Of a stretch of 64,000 nucleotides of DNA, positions 32,541 to 50,622 are shown piece after piece. The position numbers and the translations under genes are program-made. Origin of the DNA: Hirudinaria manillensis. Taxonomy: Eukaryota; Annelida; Clitellata; Hirudinida; Hirudinidae. The number at the start of each line of letters is the position of its first letter. The stretch's first letter is position 1. The DNA is taken from positions 9,888,501 through 9,952,500 of the forward strand of contig CM067528.1 in NCBI GenBank assembly GCA_034509925.1, given 5' to 3'. Under the pieces are notes generated by a model. That model did no database searches, was not told the DNA's origin, and saw nothing but the letters and a program-made list of their open reading frames with translations.

Positions 32541-35500
32541 ATGAGTTCAGGTTTGTGCCGATCGGCTTTTATCACGTTTGGTTGTGTGGATGTGGATGTT
32601 TGTTCCTTTTATTTGCCATGTGGATACAGATTTTGTACAGCAATGCAATGGATTCTTCTTTTACATGCACTCACTAATAATGTCTGATGAATAATATATT
32701 ATTTACAGATAACCAACAAAATGGATTTAGTTCTGGTGATGAGCAAAACCAGATGCAGCAAAATGGCTATACCAAGGTGTCACCTAGTAAAATCAAAACC
32801 ATAAAGCTCGGATCGACCGATGATTCCAGGCCATCCGAAGGTCCGTCTTTCTCGGAGGTCCTCGCGAAATCCTCTTCTTCTAGGCATCGGACGAAGCGAG
32901 AGGTGAAGCAGGAGCCGGTTACCCCTGTCAAGATGACTAGCGACAGCGAAGATCATGTATGTACAGCTGAGCTTGCATCACTGATTTGACACTGGATTGA
33001 GAATAACGTTTGATTTACAGTCATCTAGGGTAAAAGAGGAGCAGAATAGGTCCGGGTTTGATGACGACGATGACGATGAGGCTCCACTTGTGAGTACAAT
33101 ATTTAGATAATAATTTCTAAATTAGTAGGGATTTATGAGCAATAGGGGTGATGGTGTTGAGTTTTGTAATATTATTTATATCAATAAATTTTTTTCCTCC
33201 TTGAAGACTACAAGAATGGCCAAGAGAAACTCGTTAAACGAATCTAGAGCCAAAAAACGTAAACACAAGGACGAAGAAGATGATTTTGATGAAGAAGAAT
33301 ATGACGGAGGCGAAGGCGACGAAGACTACGATGACGAGGATGACGTTCCATTGACTCAAAGAGTCAAAAAAGCCAAAAAGGAAAGTCCTAAAAAGAGGAA
33401 GAGAGATGAAGACGAATCTAAGGTAATTTGAAAGGCTTGAATTATCAGAGTATTTTTGACCGTCTAACGGATGTACGTTCTTTACCTTTTATAGTCAAGA
33501 CATAAGGACAAAAAGGTCAAGACCGAACCAGAATCCAGTCCGAAGAAGGGAGGACGAAAGTCTAAAGATAATCAACAAGAAGAAGAGACGAAGTGGAAAT
33601 GGTAGGCATTTATTAATTTTTTTCTTAAGAAATTTGAAATATAATTTGAAAAAAAAAGATTTTATTGCAAGTGTGATTAATTCTAAAGTCAATGCCATGT
33701 TTTGTTTGTTACTACTATTACTAATAATACTAATAATGTCTATGTAAATGTCAAGGTGGGAGGAACAGAAGAAAGAGGAGGGTGTAAAGTGGAGAACACT
33801 GGAGCACAAGGGTCCGGTCTTTGCACCGGCCTACGAGAGACTTCCCGATTCTGTCCATTTCTACTACGATGGCAAGCGGGTCTGTCTGTCCGACGAGGCA
33901 GAGGAAGTGGCAGGTTTCTATGCGCGAATGCTGGACCACGACTACACTACGAGGGATCTGTTCAACAAGAATTTCTTTAAAGATTGGAGAAAGGTAACCA
34001 TTGAGGCCGTTGAAGGCTTTACGATTTCTTAACTCATCAAGTATTTATCTTAGTTAATCTCTATCAAGTTAATCTCTAAAGTTTAATCATATTGAATAAA
34101 GGATTTATTTCTTAGTGTATAACGTTTGTGAAATAAATTTCTTGACGCTTTCGTTGCTTTTGAAGGTGATGACGTCGGAAGAAAAGAACCTCATAGTCGA
34201 CTTGAAAAAGTGTAATTTTAAAGAAATGGGCGACTACTTCAAGCTGAAATCCGAGGAACGAAAGAACATCTCGAAGGAAGAAAAACAAGTAATTTATTCG
34301 CTCGCTCGATCGTTCTCGACGATTTAGAGTAAATTGTAAATTGCATTTTCACCAGGAAATCAAAAAAGCCAACGAAAAGATACAAAGCGAATACGGCTTC
34401 TGCGTCGTCGACGGCCACAAGCAAAAAATCGGCAACTTCAAGATAGAACCGCCCGGCCTGTTCAGAGGCCGAGGCGAGCATCCCAAGCAGGGGATGTTAA
34501 AAAGGAGGGTACGACCTGAAGATGTCATCATAAACTGTAGCAAGTGAGCGAAGCTTCTTTCGGATCGCTTTACGTTCGCGTCCTGAACGATTTTGATTTT
34601 GTTTTTCGCCAGAGGTCCTAACGTTCCCTCGCCCCCGCCGGGTCACAAATGGAAAGAAGTTAGACACGATAACACTGTCACCTGGCTAGCCTCCTGGTCA
34701 GATAACATCCAAGGTTCAATTAAGTACATAATGCTCAATGCTGCTTCTCGTTTGAAAGGCGAGAAGGACTGGATGAAGTATGAGACCGCCCGAAAACTGA
34801 GAAAGCACATTGACAAGATCAGATCTAATTACATTGATGACTTCAAGTCAAAAGAGATGAAAATTAGACAGAGAGCTACGGCTCTCTACTTTATCGATAA
34901 GGTACTATTTCGTCCTGCGACCGGTGTCGCCAAGCTTCGGCGAAGTTCGCGAGATGCTTGCGAACACGTTCTAACGATCGGAGTCGTTTTTGTAGCTGGC
35001 CCTGAGAGCCGGTAACGAGAAAGACGAGGACACGGCGGACACGGTCGGCTGCTGCTCCCTCAGGGTGGAGCACGTGAAGCTACACGAGCAGTTGAACGGA
35101 AAGGAGTTTGTCGTGGAGTTCGACTTCTTGGGTAAAGATTCGATCCGCTACTGCAACGCCGTCGCCGTGGAGAAGAGGGTCTTCAAGAACCTCCAGCTCT
35201 TCGTGGAAAACAAACAACCCGGAGACGACCTCTTCGACAGATTGAACGTGAGTCCGATTCTATTCCTAGTCTCCTTTCCCCTGATCTCGATCCGGTTGCG
35301 TGACTAATGGCCATCTCCCCTCTCTTTGCGTCCAGACCACCATCTTAAACAAGCATCTCCAGAGCCTCATGGACGGACTGTCGGCCAAGGTCTTCAGGAC
35401 GTTCAATGCGTCGAAAACGCTGCAGGATCAGCTCGACGAGCTCACGCAACGTAAGTTTTTCTCATTGTCGCGTCGAACCGACCGACCGATTAGTTGATTA

Positions 35501-36373
35501 ATTAGATTTTATGCCATTAATACTGAGTCATTAATTTCATGCCTGTCTTACAGCTGATGCTCCCTTACCTGCAAAGTTGCTGGCCTACAACAGAGCCAAC
35601 AGGCAGGTGGCCATTCTTTGCAACCATCAAAGGGCAGCACCAAAGAACTTTGAAAAACAGATGGAGAACCTTCAGGCCAAAGTCGATGCAAAGAAGGCGT
35701 TGGTGAAGGCAGCCAAGAAGGAGCTCAAGGATGCTAAAGCTGATTACAAAGCCAGGAAGTCAGAGTCTGCCAAGAAGTAAGTAATCCATATGATAATTAA
35801 TAATAATCCATATGATAATTAATAATTCATAATAATAATTTATTGTCATAATATTAGTTGATTTGTAAGGTGCCGTTTGCACTGGAAACATTCTCTGGCT
35901 GGTTAAGCATAATAAATCCGATCTTTTCAGTGCCATGGATAAGAAGAAGAAGGCCTATGACAGACTCAATGACCAGCTTGCCAAGTTGGAGATGCAACAG
36001 ACAGATAAGGTACGAGTCAGAGATTAAGTTCTCCTGATTTAAGTCGACGAGAAGAAAAGTTATCGACGACTAATATCGCTTTTAAATTCTTTAAAATCAT
36101 TTTTAAATTAAATTTTTATTCAAGGATGAAAACAAGGAAATTGCTCTCAGCACGTCCAAGCTGAACTATCTCGACCCTAGGATCAGCGTGGCATGGTGAG
36201 TCCCTCGGGAAATTTTAGCACCTCTTTTTCCTAACGTCGTTCGAATCGATTGCCACGTTCCTATCGACAGGTGCAAGAAGTGGGACGTTCCGATCGAGAA
36301 AATCTACAACAAAACCCAGAGGGACAAGTTCGCCTGGGCCATAGACATGGCAGAGGCCGATTTCTGCTTCTGA
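32541..36373 (+). CDS. TOP1: DNA topoisomerase I, type IB, nuclear; complete
   Basis: Fifteen exons: 32541-32550, 32709-32956, 33021-33089, 33207-33422, 33495-33601, 33756-33993, 34166-34288, 34356-34543, 34613-34901, 34996-35247, 35336-35450, 35554-35776, 35931-36009, 36125-36195 and 36271-36373. They sum to 2331 nt, 776 aa (human 765). Layout: charged N-terminal region with nuclear-localisation-like KKRK clusters; core DNA-binding domain (WKWWEEQ..., [30 protein letters not shown]); core catalytic part ([36 protein letters not shown]); linker coiled coil; C-terminal [15 protein letters not shown]. The nucleophile is Tyr734 by my count, equivalent to human Tyr723. The enzyme relaxes supercoils through a 3'-phosphotyrosine intermediate. 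All intron phases close. AATAAA lies at about 36466. Confidence 0.98.
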
Positions 36374-42867
<6,494 letters not shown>

Positions 42868-45800
42868 ATGTACTGGGTGAACCTTCTCCTGACCTTCAAC
42901 TTGTTCGCAGGCGCCGTCGTCTCGCGTATATCCAACAAGACGACGCTCGTTGGATGCGGGAGTCCAATTAGCGCCACGGACGAGATTTCCATCGCATGCG
43001 ACGATGATTATGATAATGACGATTTCCTCCCAATGGAGAGTCCCTTCGGCAATCGATCGCTGTCTGTCGGTGATGACGACGACAACGACGACGACCTTGT
43101 AGAGGGTAAAGAACCCTGCCACTCTCATCTCTTCTTCATCATCATCTACGGACCGCTCTTCGGCATCGTCTGCGGGGTCGGAATCCTCGGTAATTCGCTG
43201 TCCTTTGCGGTTCTCCACGCCGATCCTCCGACGCGCCTAAGGCAGTACAAGTTCAGGCCGAGATTGGGCGACCAGAGATCCGTGGAGCCGAGCGGTAGTC
43301 GAGAGAGTCGCGACGTCGTCGACCGGCGACCCTGCAGTAACTGCTGCAGCTGCTGCTGCTCTGCGAAGAGGAGGAGGAAGAGAATGGCTTTCGAGCGCAG
43401 CTTCCAGAAGAGATCGAATAACTCTTGTGTCACTTCGGCCTCTCTGGTCAGCCTGAATCAGTCGGCGAAAGGCGTCTGCATCAAGTCCATTCTTTCTAGC
43501 GCCATTTTGAGACGAGCCAGGGATCAATCGACCCAGGATAACCTTTGGAGGGGCAAGAGGAGAGTTCAAGGTCGATCGGTGTCTTCGTATCTTCTCAAGT
43601 CGTTGGCGATCACGGACAATGTTTACCTAGCGACGTCAGCTCTCGTTCAGATCTACTCGGCTGTTGCCATCTACTTCGGCAGGTGAGCGATAATTGGATA
43701 TTCTCGATTTGTCAGTTGTTGTTTTTTAATCATTCGTTACTTAAATCGAGCGATTTTACAGCGAAACAAAGAAAATGCAGATTCCAAATTTATAATTTTT
43801 TTTTTGGTTCACATTGCAGGGAAAAAGAATTTGAAAAGGTCTTCTATTATCTCCAAAAATACTGTTGGCCGGTCAATTACCTGGCACAGCTGGGTACCGT
43901 TTGGATGATGGTTCTGGTGGCGGCCAACCGGTACGTGGCCGTCTGCAAGCCGTTGCAGGCCAGCCGGCTTTGCACGAAGTCAAAAGTCAGGAGACAGGTC
44001 ATTCTAGGCTTGTGCTTTATGGTTTATTTGAGAGTACGCGGAAAAATGGAATTTGCCACGGTCGACTGCAGGCGTTCATGGATGTGAGGGATGCATTTTG
44101 TGGGCTGCACTTTCGGAGGAAATGGACTTTCTTTTAATGACGAGTGCAGTTCTAGTAAACAATCCCTGCTGCACTCGTTATCAATCCAATGCAATCCTTG
44201 CACTCCGCTTCACTCCAATTCAATCCCTATCCTCCGTTTTCATTCCAATTCATTCATTGTATTCATTTTCGACACAATTCATTCAATGCAGTTCAATTCA
44301 ATTCTTGCACTCCCTTCCAATCCGATCGAATGGCGTTTCGAATCAATCTATTCTGATTCAATCCACTTCAATAATTTCCTGTCATAAATTCTTTCATTTC
44401 CAATCCTTTGCCAAGATCAACATTTTACGACCCAAACCTGTCAACCCCCAAACCCCTCCGCCCCTCAGAATTGATGACGTCACACAGCTATCGAATTCTA
44501 TCGAGAAGCACGCTCGTGCTCAAAAATTCATCCGTCCCTTCATTCCGAAGCTGTCCATCACTGACGTCACGTGGCTCGTCACGAGGTCTCCAAAGGTTGA
44601 GAATTTGTGACAGGGGGGTGGCTGGGATGGGTGGTCCGAGGAGGTGGTGAGTAGGAAGTAGGGAGAGAGGGTTATCAAATTGTGGGAAAAAAAATCAACC
44701 CCATTCTTAGATACAACGAACATCAATATCAATTGTTTCACAGATGATTGTTCTCGGAGCGAGTCTCGTCCTGTATAACATGCCACGCTTCTTCGAATTC
44801 GACTACAGGCCGGCCCCGACTGCAGCGACGGCCCCGATTGGAGCAACGGCCCCGACTGCAGAGACGGCCCCGACTGCAGCGACGGCCCCGATTGCAGTGG
44901 CGAACTCGAGCGACAACAAGACGCAACAGCTGCTGCTGATGGTCAACCACGGTTTGGTCACGTATCCGCTGTACAATATACTCTACGAGAACGTCGCCTA
45001 TTGCCTCGTCGCGTTCTTCCTGCCTCTTTCCATTCTGATCTTCTTCAACGTTCGCCTCATGGCGACGCTGAGGTCGGCCGAGAAGTTCAGGCCGTCGCCG
45101 TACGGGGTCTCGGCTAGTCCGTCGGTGCAGAATCCCTCGGCCATAAGCTCCACGTCGTTCGTCAACTCTGGACGACCTGGGGAGACGTCGTCCAAAACAC
45201 TTCTCGATTCTTCTTTTCCTCGGGCACCGACCTATCGTGCCGTCTCTGACTCTGCCGTTACGGAACTGACGACAACGAGCGCTAACCCTGACAGCTCGTG
45301 GCGCAGGGGCGCTGCCACTGACAGAAACTTTGAAGGACATGAGACGAAAGCTTCGACTCTCAATGACTCCACTATTCAGAATCCAACCATCCATTTGAAA
45401 TCCAATGCCGGGAAAAGCCCCGCTAATGCAGACGAGCGCAACGTCACCATGGTCATGATAATCATCATCCTAGCCTTCATAGTCTGTGAGACTCCGGCAG
45501 CCATTAACCAGGTTATTTACTTTTCGGAATTGAATGGCACCCTTGCGAATCTAATGCTAATACGATTTCCTTGAAACGAACACTGTATGAATAGTAGGCA
45601 AAAGACAACTCGCCATACGGATATCTTTATTATCTAACCCACTCAGACCCTAACCTAACCCTACTTAGACCCTAGCCTAACCCAATTCAGAGCCCACCTT
45701 AATCCCACCCTACTTTCTGTCTGGAAATCCATGGAAAACTTACGCCTATGAGTTGACACTTTATACACAAACAATACCTGACTAAATTCGCAGATTCTAT

Positions 45801-45985
45801 ACTACGTCGTGGACATGAGATCTCGCAGTACGTGCTCCAACTACATGAGATTCTACCACATCAGCAACCTCCTCATCGTCCTCAACTCGGCTCTTAACTT
45901 CTTCATTTACTTCCTCTTTCGCAAAAAGTTCCAGGACCAGCTGTGGAGTCTCATCTGTCGACGGAGGAGAGACTCGAACGAATGA
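42868..45985 (+). CDS. Class A neuropeptide GPCR, FMRFamide-receptor-like, complete
   Basis: Four exons: 42868-43682, 43820-43997, 44744-45511 and 45794-45985, 1953 nt, 650 aa, all phases closing. Residues 1-18 look like a signal peptide, followed by an acidic, N-glycosylatable N terminus. TM1 (about 88-116) has the GILGNSLSFAVL motif. TM2 (about 239-262) has SYLLKSLAITDNVYL. TM3 ends in ANRYVAVCKPL, an NRY in place of DRY. TM4 is VLGASLVLYNMPRFFEF, a hallmark of FMRFamide-type receptors. TM5 is NVAYCLVAFFLPLSILIFFN, TM6 VMIIIILAFIVCETPAAINQ, and TM7 has NSALNFFIYFLF in place of NPxxY. The first intracellular loop (about 120 aa) and third (about 130 aa) are very long. Expected role: G-protein signalling to a RFamide-type peptide at the neuronal plasma membrane; the ligand is unknown. 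Confidence 0.92.
44812..44900 (+). repeat. 18-bp coding tandem repeat in the GPCR second extracellular loop
   Basis: About five copies of CCCGACTGCAGCGACGGC, with few differences, encode repeats of the type (P-T-A-A-T-A). It lies between TM4 and TM5, followed by two N-glycosylation sequons (NSS, NKT). Confidence 0.85.
45598..45766. mobile_element. MITE-like element, copy 2, in the last GPCR intron
   Basis: A second member of the family at 27.5 kb, in reverse orientation relative to it on the plus strand. It starts with the same GGCAAAAGACAACTC (45598-45612). Inside are TCTAACCCACTCAGACC and TCTGGAAATCCATGG, complements of copy 1 interior blocks. The far inverted repeat is degraded (GAGTTGACACTTTATAC, 45750-45766). 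It occupies about 60% of the 282-bp intron. The middle is CCTAACCC-rich. Confidence 0.75.
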
Positions 45986-46257
45986 TTTGATCGACGGCTA
46001 CCTTTGAACGATTCGGAACTAATCGTCAACGGTCGGACGTTGTTTACACTTTTTCGACTTGGAGTGAAGCAATGTTTTTCAGTCGAGCGCCACGAAAACT
46101 GACTAAACATTATTCAAAGATCAGAAACACGACGAAGAATGAAGCAATTGATTGTGTATATGTTTTTTTTTTTTATAATTTTCTTTAATTAGGGAAAATA
46201 TTAACTCGGGACGTCCGGTCTGTCGAAAGTGTTCTGATTGACTCGTAGCTATTGATT

Positions 46258-49200
46258 TCAATCTCTTTTAATTTTTTTCATCCCTCTCAGCATGATGATG
46301 ATCGAGGCGAGAGAGGACACGAGACCCAGAAAGGCGTTTTTCTTTGGCGTGCTTCTGCCTGCCCAGAGGAAACCTGTTGTGTAAATAGAACTCAGATAGA
46401 TTAATCATTGTTAAATATCTGAGATAATAATAACAATTATTATTATTAATATTGTTATTGTTGTTGTTGTTATTATTCTTATTATGACGATGATGATGAC
46501 AATAATACATTCATGAGAAGATTATGCATAAGCATCTGTAGATCTAATTGTCTTGATGGCTCTGGGCACTTCTGTTAATGTGAGTTAAAAGCAATCGAGT
46601 TAATAAAATAGTTTAAACTAAAATAATAATAATAATAAAACAATTTTTACATGATAAAATAATAATTTATCTAGCATTATCGACAAATTACACAAGAAAG
46701 GGAGCAAAAATCGAAACTTAACTTTCCAAGGCAGCATTGAGATGGCTATGATGAAGTCAAAGAAGTTCTTGACCAGGTTCAGAACTTCTGTCATCGTTTG
46801 TTCTTCGCAGGCCTTCAGTTCGTCTTTGCAGTCGGCAGACGACTCGGACGATCTTCCGGTTTTCGAGGAACAAAGGAAAACGTGAAAACAAATTCTACCG
46901 AAGTCGGAGATAGAAAGTTGAGTATAGTTTGCACCTACTCGTTCTCGAGCAGAAATATCTCGTGTCGTCTGAGGAGCAGAAGTCTTTTGATTTTCAGTTG
47001 TTGAATTTTCCTAACACTCCTGGTGACGAATTGTCAGTAACTTGTTACGTTAATAAGTTAAAATTAATAATTTAAACGTTTGTTCAAAATATCAATGATA
47101 TTTACAAAGGTTTTTTATGTGATTAAAAATATCGAACAAAGTGCACGAAAAGTCAAATCAAGTGACAAAGAAACGAATCTTAACGACGAAATAAGTTTTC
47201 TGCGTTTCCCGAATCTTAACACGAGATTTTAAACCCTCGTCGTTTTCCCCCCAGAAATAACAATTCGGTCACTCCGAAGACCTACTTGGCCAAGTTGGAC
47301 AACAGCGACACGACCCAGCAGACGACACTCGTCGTCCACCAGGATTTTGTCCTCCCGACGGCCAACAGCCCGTTGTCCCCCGCCCAAGCGACGTGCTCCG
47401 AGATGTAAAACAACTGCATGGCCACGTTGGAGACGACGGTACAAACGCGATTCGCGAGATCGAGTTCCTTGGGAATAAATAAATATATTTATTTGAATAT
47501 ATTTATACATATAAATATATTTATTTGAATATATTTATACATATAAATATATTTATTTGAATATATTTATACATATAAATATATTTATTTGAATATATTT
47601 AATATATATTTATACATATAAATATATTTATTTGAATATATTTAAGTTGTTGACTCTAGATGGAGAAAATGACTTTTGAATTTTTGCAAAAGAAAAAAAA
47701 ATCATCGTCTTGATCTTGGTGAGGTGAAAACTCAAAACCTTTTAGTCAAAGGAGGATTTTGTTTGTATGATAATCAAAACATTTTTGAATGATATCACGG
47801 ACAGGAAAATATAATGATGCAATAATAATATTAATAATAATAATAACAATAATAATAATAGTAATAATAATAATAATCACAAACATCACAGGCCATCATT
47901 AATAATTCACGAAATATGAAACAACCTGATAAAACAACCACAGATCAATAGCATGTAACTTCCTTTCGTAAACAAAATACGACCAATCAACTGAGGAAGC
48001 ATTGATTAACACGTCAGCACCAAAACATTTCCAGAACAAAAGCATTGTTTTGTGGCTTTATTTTTCAACTTTATGGACAAGTTATTTGCAATGTATTTTC
48101 TGACTAATGAATGAGATTTGTAATTTTTAAAGCTTCAGTTGGATTTCAAAAGCCCAGCTAGCATTCAATATTAAACCAAGATTTGAAGGACATGACATGG
48201 AGCATTCTTTAATCTTTTTTGAACAATTTTTAAATAAAATAGTAAATTAATTACCAAGATGATATTAATTATTAAATTGGTAAACATAAATTATCCAGTG
48301 AAACAAAAGTTTGAGAGACCGTCCGACAAAAGCACGGGAAGTTCCGCCAAAACTAAGCGACTGGAAAAGCCGTCGCCGGTCGCAGAGTAAGAGTGCTGCA
48401 CAAACATCGTTGATTGATTGCATTCACTTATCGCCAAAAACAAATACCTCTCACGTTTGCAACGTTTGCCTCGGACCGGGGACTTTCGGAGTCGTAAATG
48501 CATTTCGCGAGGTTCTCGTCGTCCGATGTTTCTGCCGAGTTCGATCCGACGATGATCGGCGACGAGGTGAAAACGGGTAAAAAAAATGGTTTGTTTTTCT
48601 AACGTTTTTCAATTGGCACCGACAAACGAACGAACGAAAGTCCAAAGTTGCGTCGCTTGATTTATGAGCGAGATTTTGGAAGCGAAATCGCCCGACTGCT
48701 CGGCAAATGTTCTAAAACTCATTTGTAAATTCTAACTTTAAAAAAAAATAGGTTTCTGTTACCAAATGCATTTAAATATTGTCAGTGAATTAGGTATTAA
48801 AGAATAAGGTCTTATAAGAAATTAAAGAACAGGGTCATATTTTATGCTCAAAGATTGGCCAGAGTTAAGTTTGTTCATTGATGTGTGACAATGAAGTAGT
48901 TACATTAAAATACATTAAAATATGCAAATTAACTCTTGTTTTTGTAAAGCTAATTGTTCTTCAAATTGTTTCAAAGCTCACTTGGACAAAATTTTGAATC
49001 CTTTAGAATTTTCATTTCACTGAAGATGTAAGTTAAATATAATATATATTATAAATAATATGTTTGACTTTAATCATGTTATTATGGCTTGTTTTTATTT
49101 ACATTTGTTCGCTTCTGATTTATTTCATCCTTCAAAAGAACAATGCTGTTGATATTCATTATCAAAGAATTCACTCTCGATTGGACTCAATATCAAAGCT

Positions 49201-49989
49201 TATCAGACATAAAAATTTCAAGTTCCATGACGATTTTTAAATTTATTATTTAACTTTCGTTGAGAAATTCAAAAATTTATGAGAAAAAAATAAACTTAGA
49301 AAAGAAACAATTCATTGTATGTTGGAAATGAAGACTTTAAGGACATGACATAATTAGGATGTTTTTTTTTAACTTTTTAATGAATTTTTAAACAATAAAT
49401 TGCAAAACCATTCTTGCCAAAAGCATCAAATTTTTTCTAAAAATAATCGTTTTGATGCAGTGTTTTGAGGGAAAATCTTTTTCTGCACAACAACTTTATA
49501 TTATAATTCGGAAATGTGATAACAAAACTAATTTGAACAATTAAAATAACAATACATAATGTTGTTTAATAAAAAACTAAAAAAAATCTAATTATTGCTT
49601 ATAATAATTTTATTAGAATGCTATTCAGTGACTGTGAGCAAAATTAATAACACCTTACAATTTACACTAATCTCTTTAAAATAAAAAAGAGCCTCCTACT
49701 TGTTGTTAGTTATTCTAGGGAGGTTCAATCTCAATAATTTACACTCACATAAAAATCAACTACAAATTCCTACCTCACATCCCCATTTTAAGGTAGATTT
49801 TAGTGCTGGAATGTCCTCAAACAGGCGCAAAATTGTCCTTGCAGAACTGATGTGCTTGGCAAACGCTATGAGTCTGGTGGATAAATTTGCATTGAAAGCG
49901 CCACTTAATAGAACGGCTCCATAGCCAGTCGCTCGCATAACTTTATCTCTTCCGGAAAAGTTCTGCAGCAGAGATACATAAGTTTCCAT
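46258..49989 (-). CDS. PEX11G: PEX11-gamma peroxisomal membrane protein, near-complete model
   Basis: Minus-strand exons: 49989-49774 (METYVSLLQNFSGRDKVMR... SSARTILRLFEDIPAL), 47467-47286 (LANRVCTVVSNVAMQLFY, SEHVAWAGDN), 47019-46939 (SVRKIQQLKIKRLLLL), 46852-46723 (NLVKNFFDFIIAISMLPW) and a last exon ending at 46258 (GFLWAGRSTPKKN, LGLVSSLASIIMML). Phases agree for the first three introns. The model is about 241 aa, the length of human PEX11G, and blocks align in order (SGRDK, TILRLFEDI, SEHVAWA, LWAGR). PEX11 proteins elongate peroxisome membranes before fission. The fourth intron is not settled: TGGAAA|GTTAAG is phase 0 but the natural acceptor CAACAG|GTTTCC needs phase 1. A donor 5 bp downstream with an acceptor at 46390 restores the frame. 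Confidence 0.88.
47468..47645. repeat. AT-rich 32-bp minisatellite, about five units, in PEX11G intron 1
   Basis: A tandem unit of about 32 bp (AAATATATTTATTTGAATATATTT plus ATACATAT) with one unit carrying an internal duplication. It ends within a few bases of the PEX11G exon 2 acceptor, so it occupies the expected branch-point and polypyrimidine region. Confidence 0.9.
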
Positions 49990-50622
49990 AGTGGAAATTC
50001 TAAAAGAATCACTTCCAAGAGTTGCTAGATGATTACAAGAGATTCGTTCCAATACCAAAGTGTTCAGTTCTAATTCAAAAGGTTGTAATTAATCAAAGTA
50101 CAAAATTGTAAAGCAATTCGTTCATTTATTTCAGTCCATCTGTTTCTCCGCGAGAACACAACGGGTCAATTTATCAATCGTTTCTATTTACATAGATTGA
50201 TTAGCCAAGGTTTAAACACCTGTTAATAACTAATTTATTTTTTTATCATATTTGGATTTTTTTTTACAAAATTGTCAAATATATTTGTATTATTTTAAAA
50301 TAATAAAATACATGATATCAAATTTTAATTTTAAGCATTTATAAATAATTCTAAACAGTAAGTTTTATAATAAACTTTGAAAGCTCTAATTTTTTAATAA
50401 CTAAAAATCAAACAAATCTTCCAAGCTAAAAGTGATGAATAAAGAAGCTAAGACTGTAGAATCGAATGAATGGCAGTGCTGGGGCTGGGCTGGGTTGTTT
50501 GATGTTTCTTGTCTGCTCTCTTGAGGTTTGATTCTTCGTAGATGAACCTTTGGCACGTTTTGAGAGGGCAAATATATTAGAAATTCTTTCAAGCGATAAG
50601 CCGATAGGTAAGAAAATGTAAA
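49990..50622. promoter_or_regulatory. Divergent region between PEX11G and the SHB-like gene
   Basis: The two start codons face away across about 630 bp of AT-rich DNA. It must contain both 5' flanks. No specific element was recognised. Confidence 0.35.

Noticed and set aside
44738-45394. 218-codon minus-strand ORF rich in Arg/Cys/Ser
   Set aside because: It is antisense to GPCR exon 3; its repeat RGRxCSRGR is the complement of the 18-bp coding repeat.
45630-45720. Telomere-like CCCTAACC sequence
   Set aside because: Only a short, irregular run inside MITE copy 2; no regular telomeric array.
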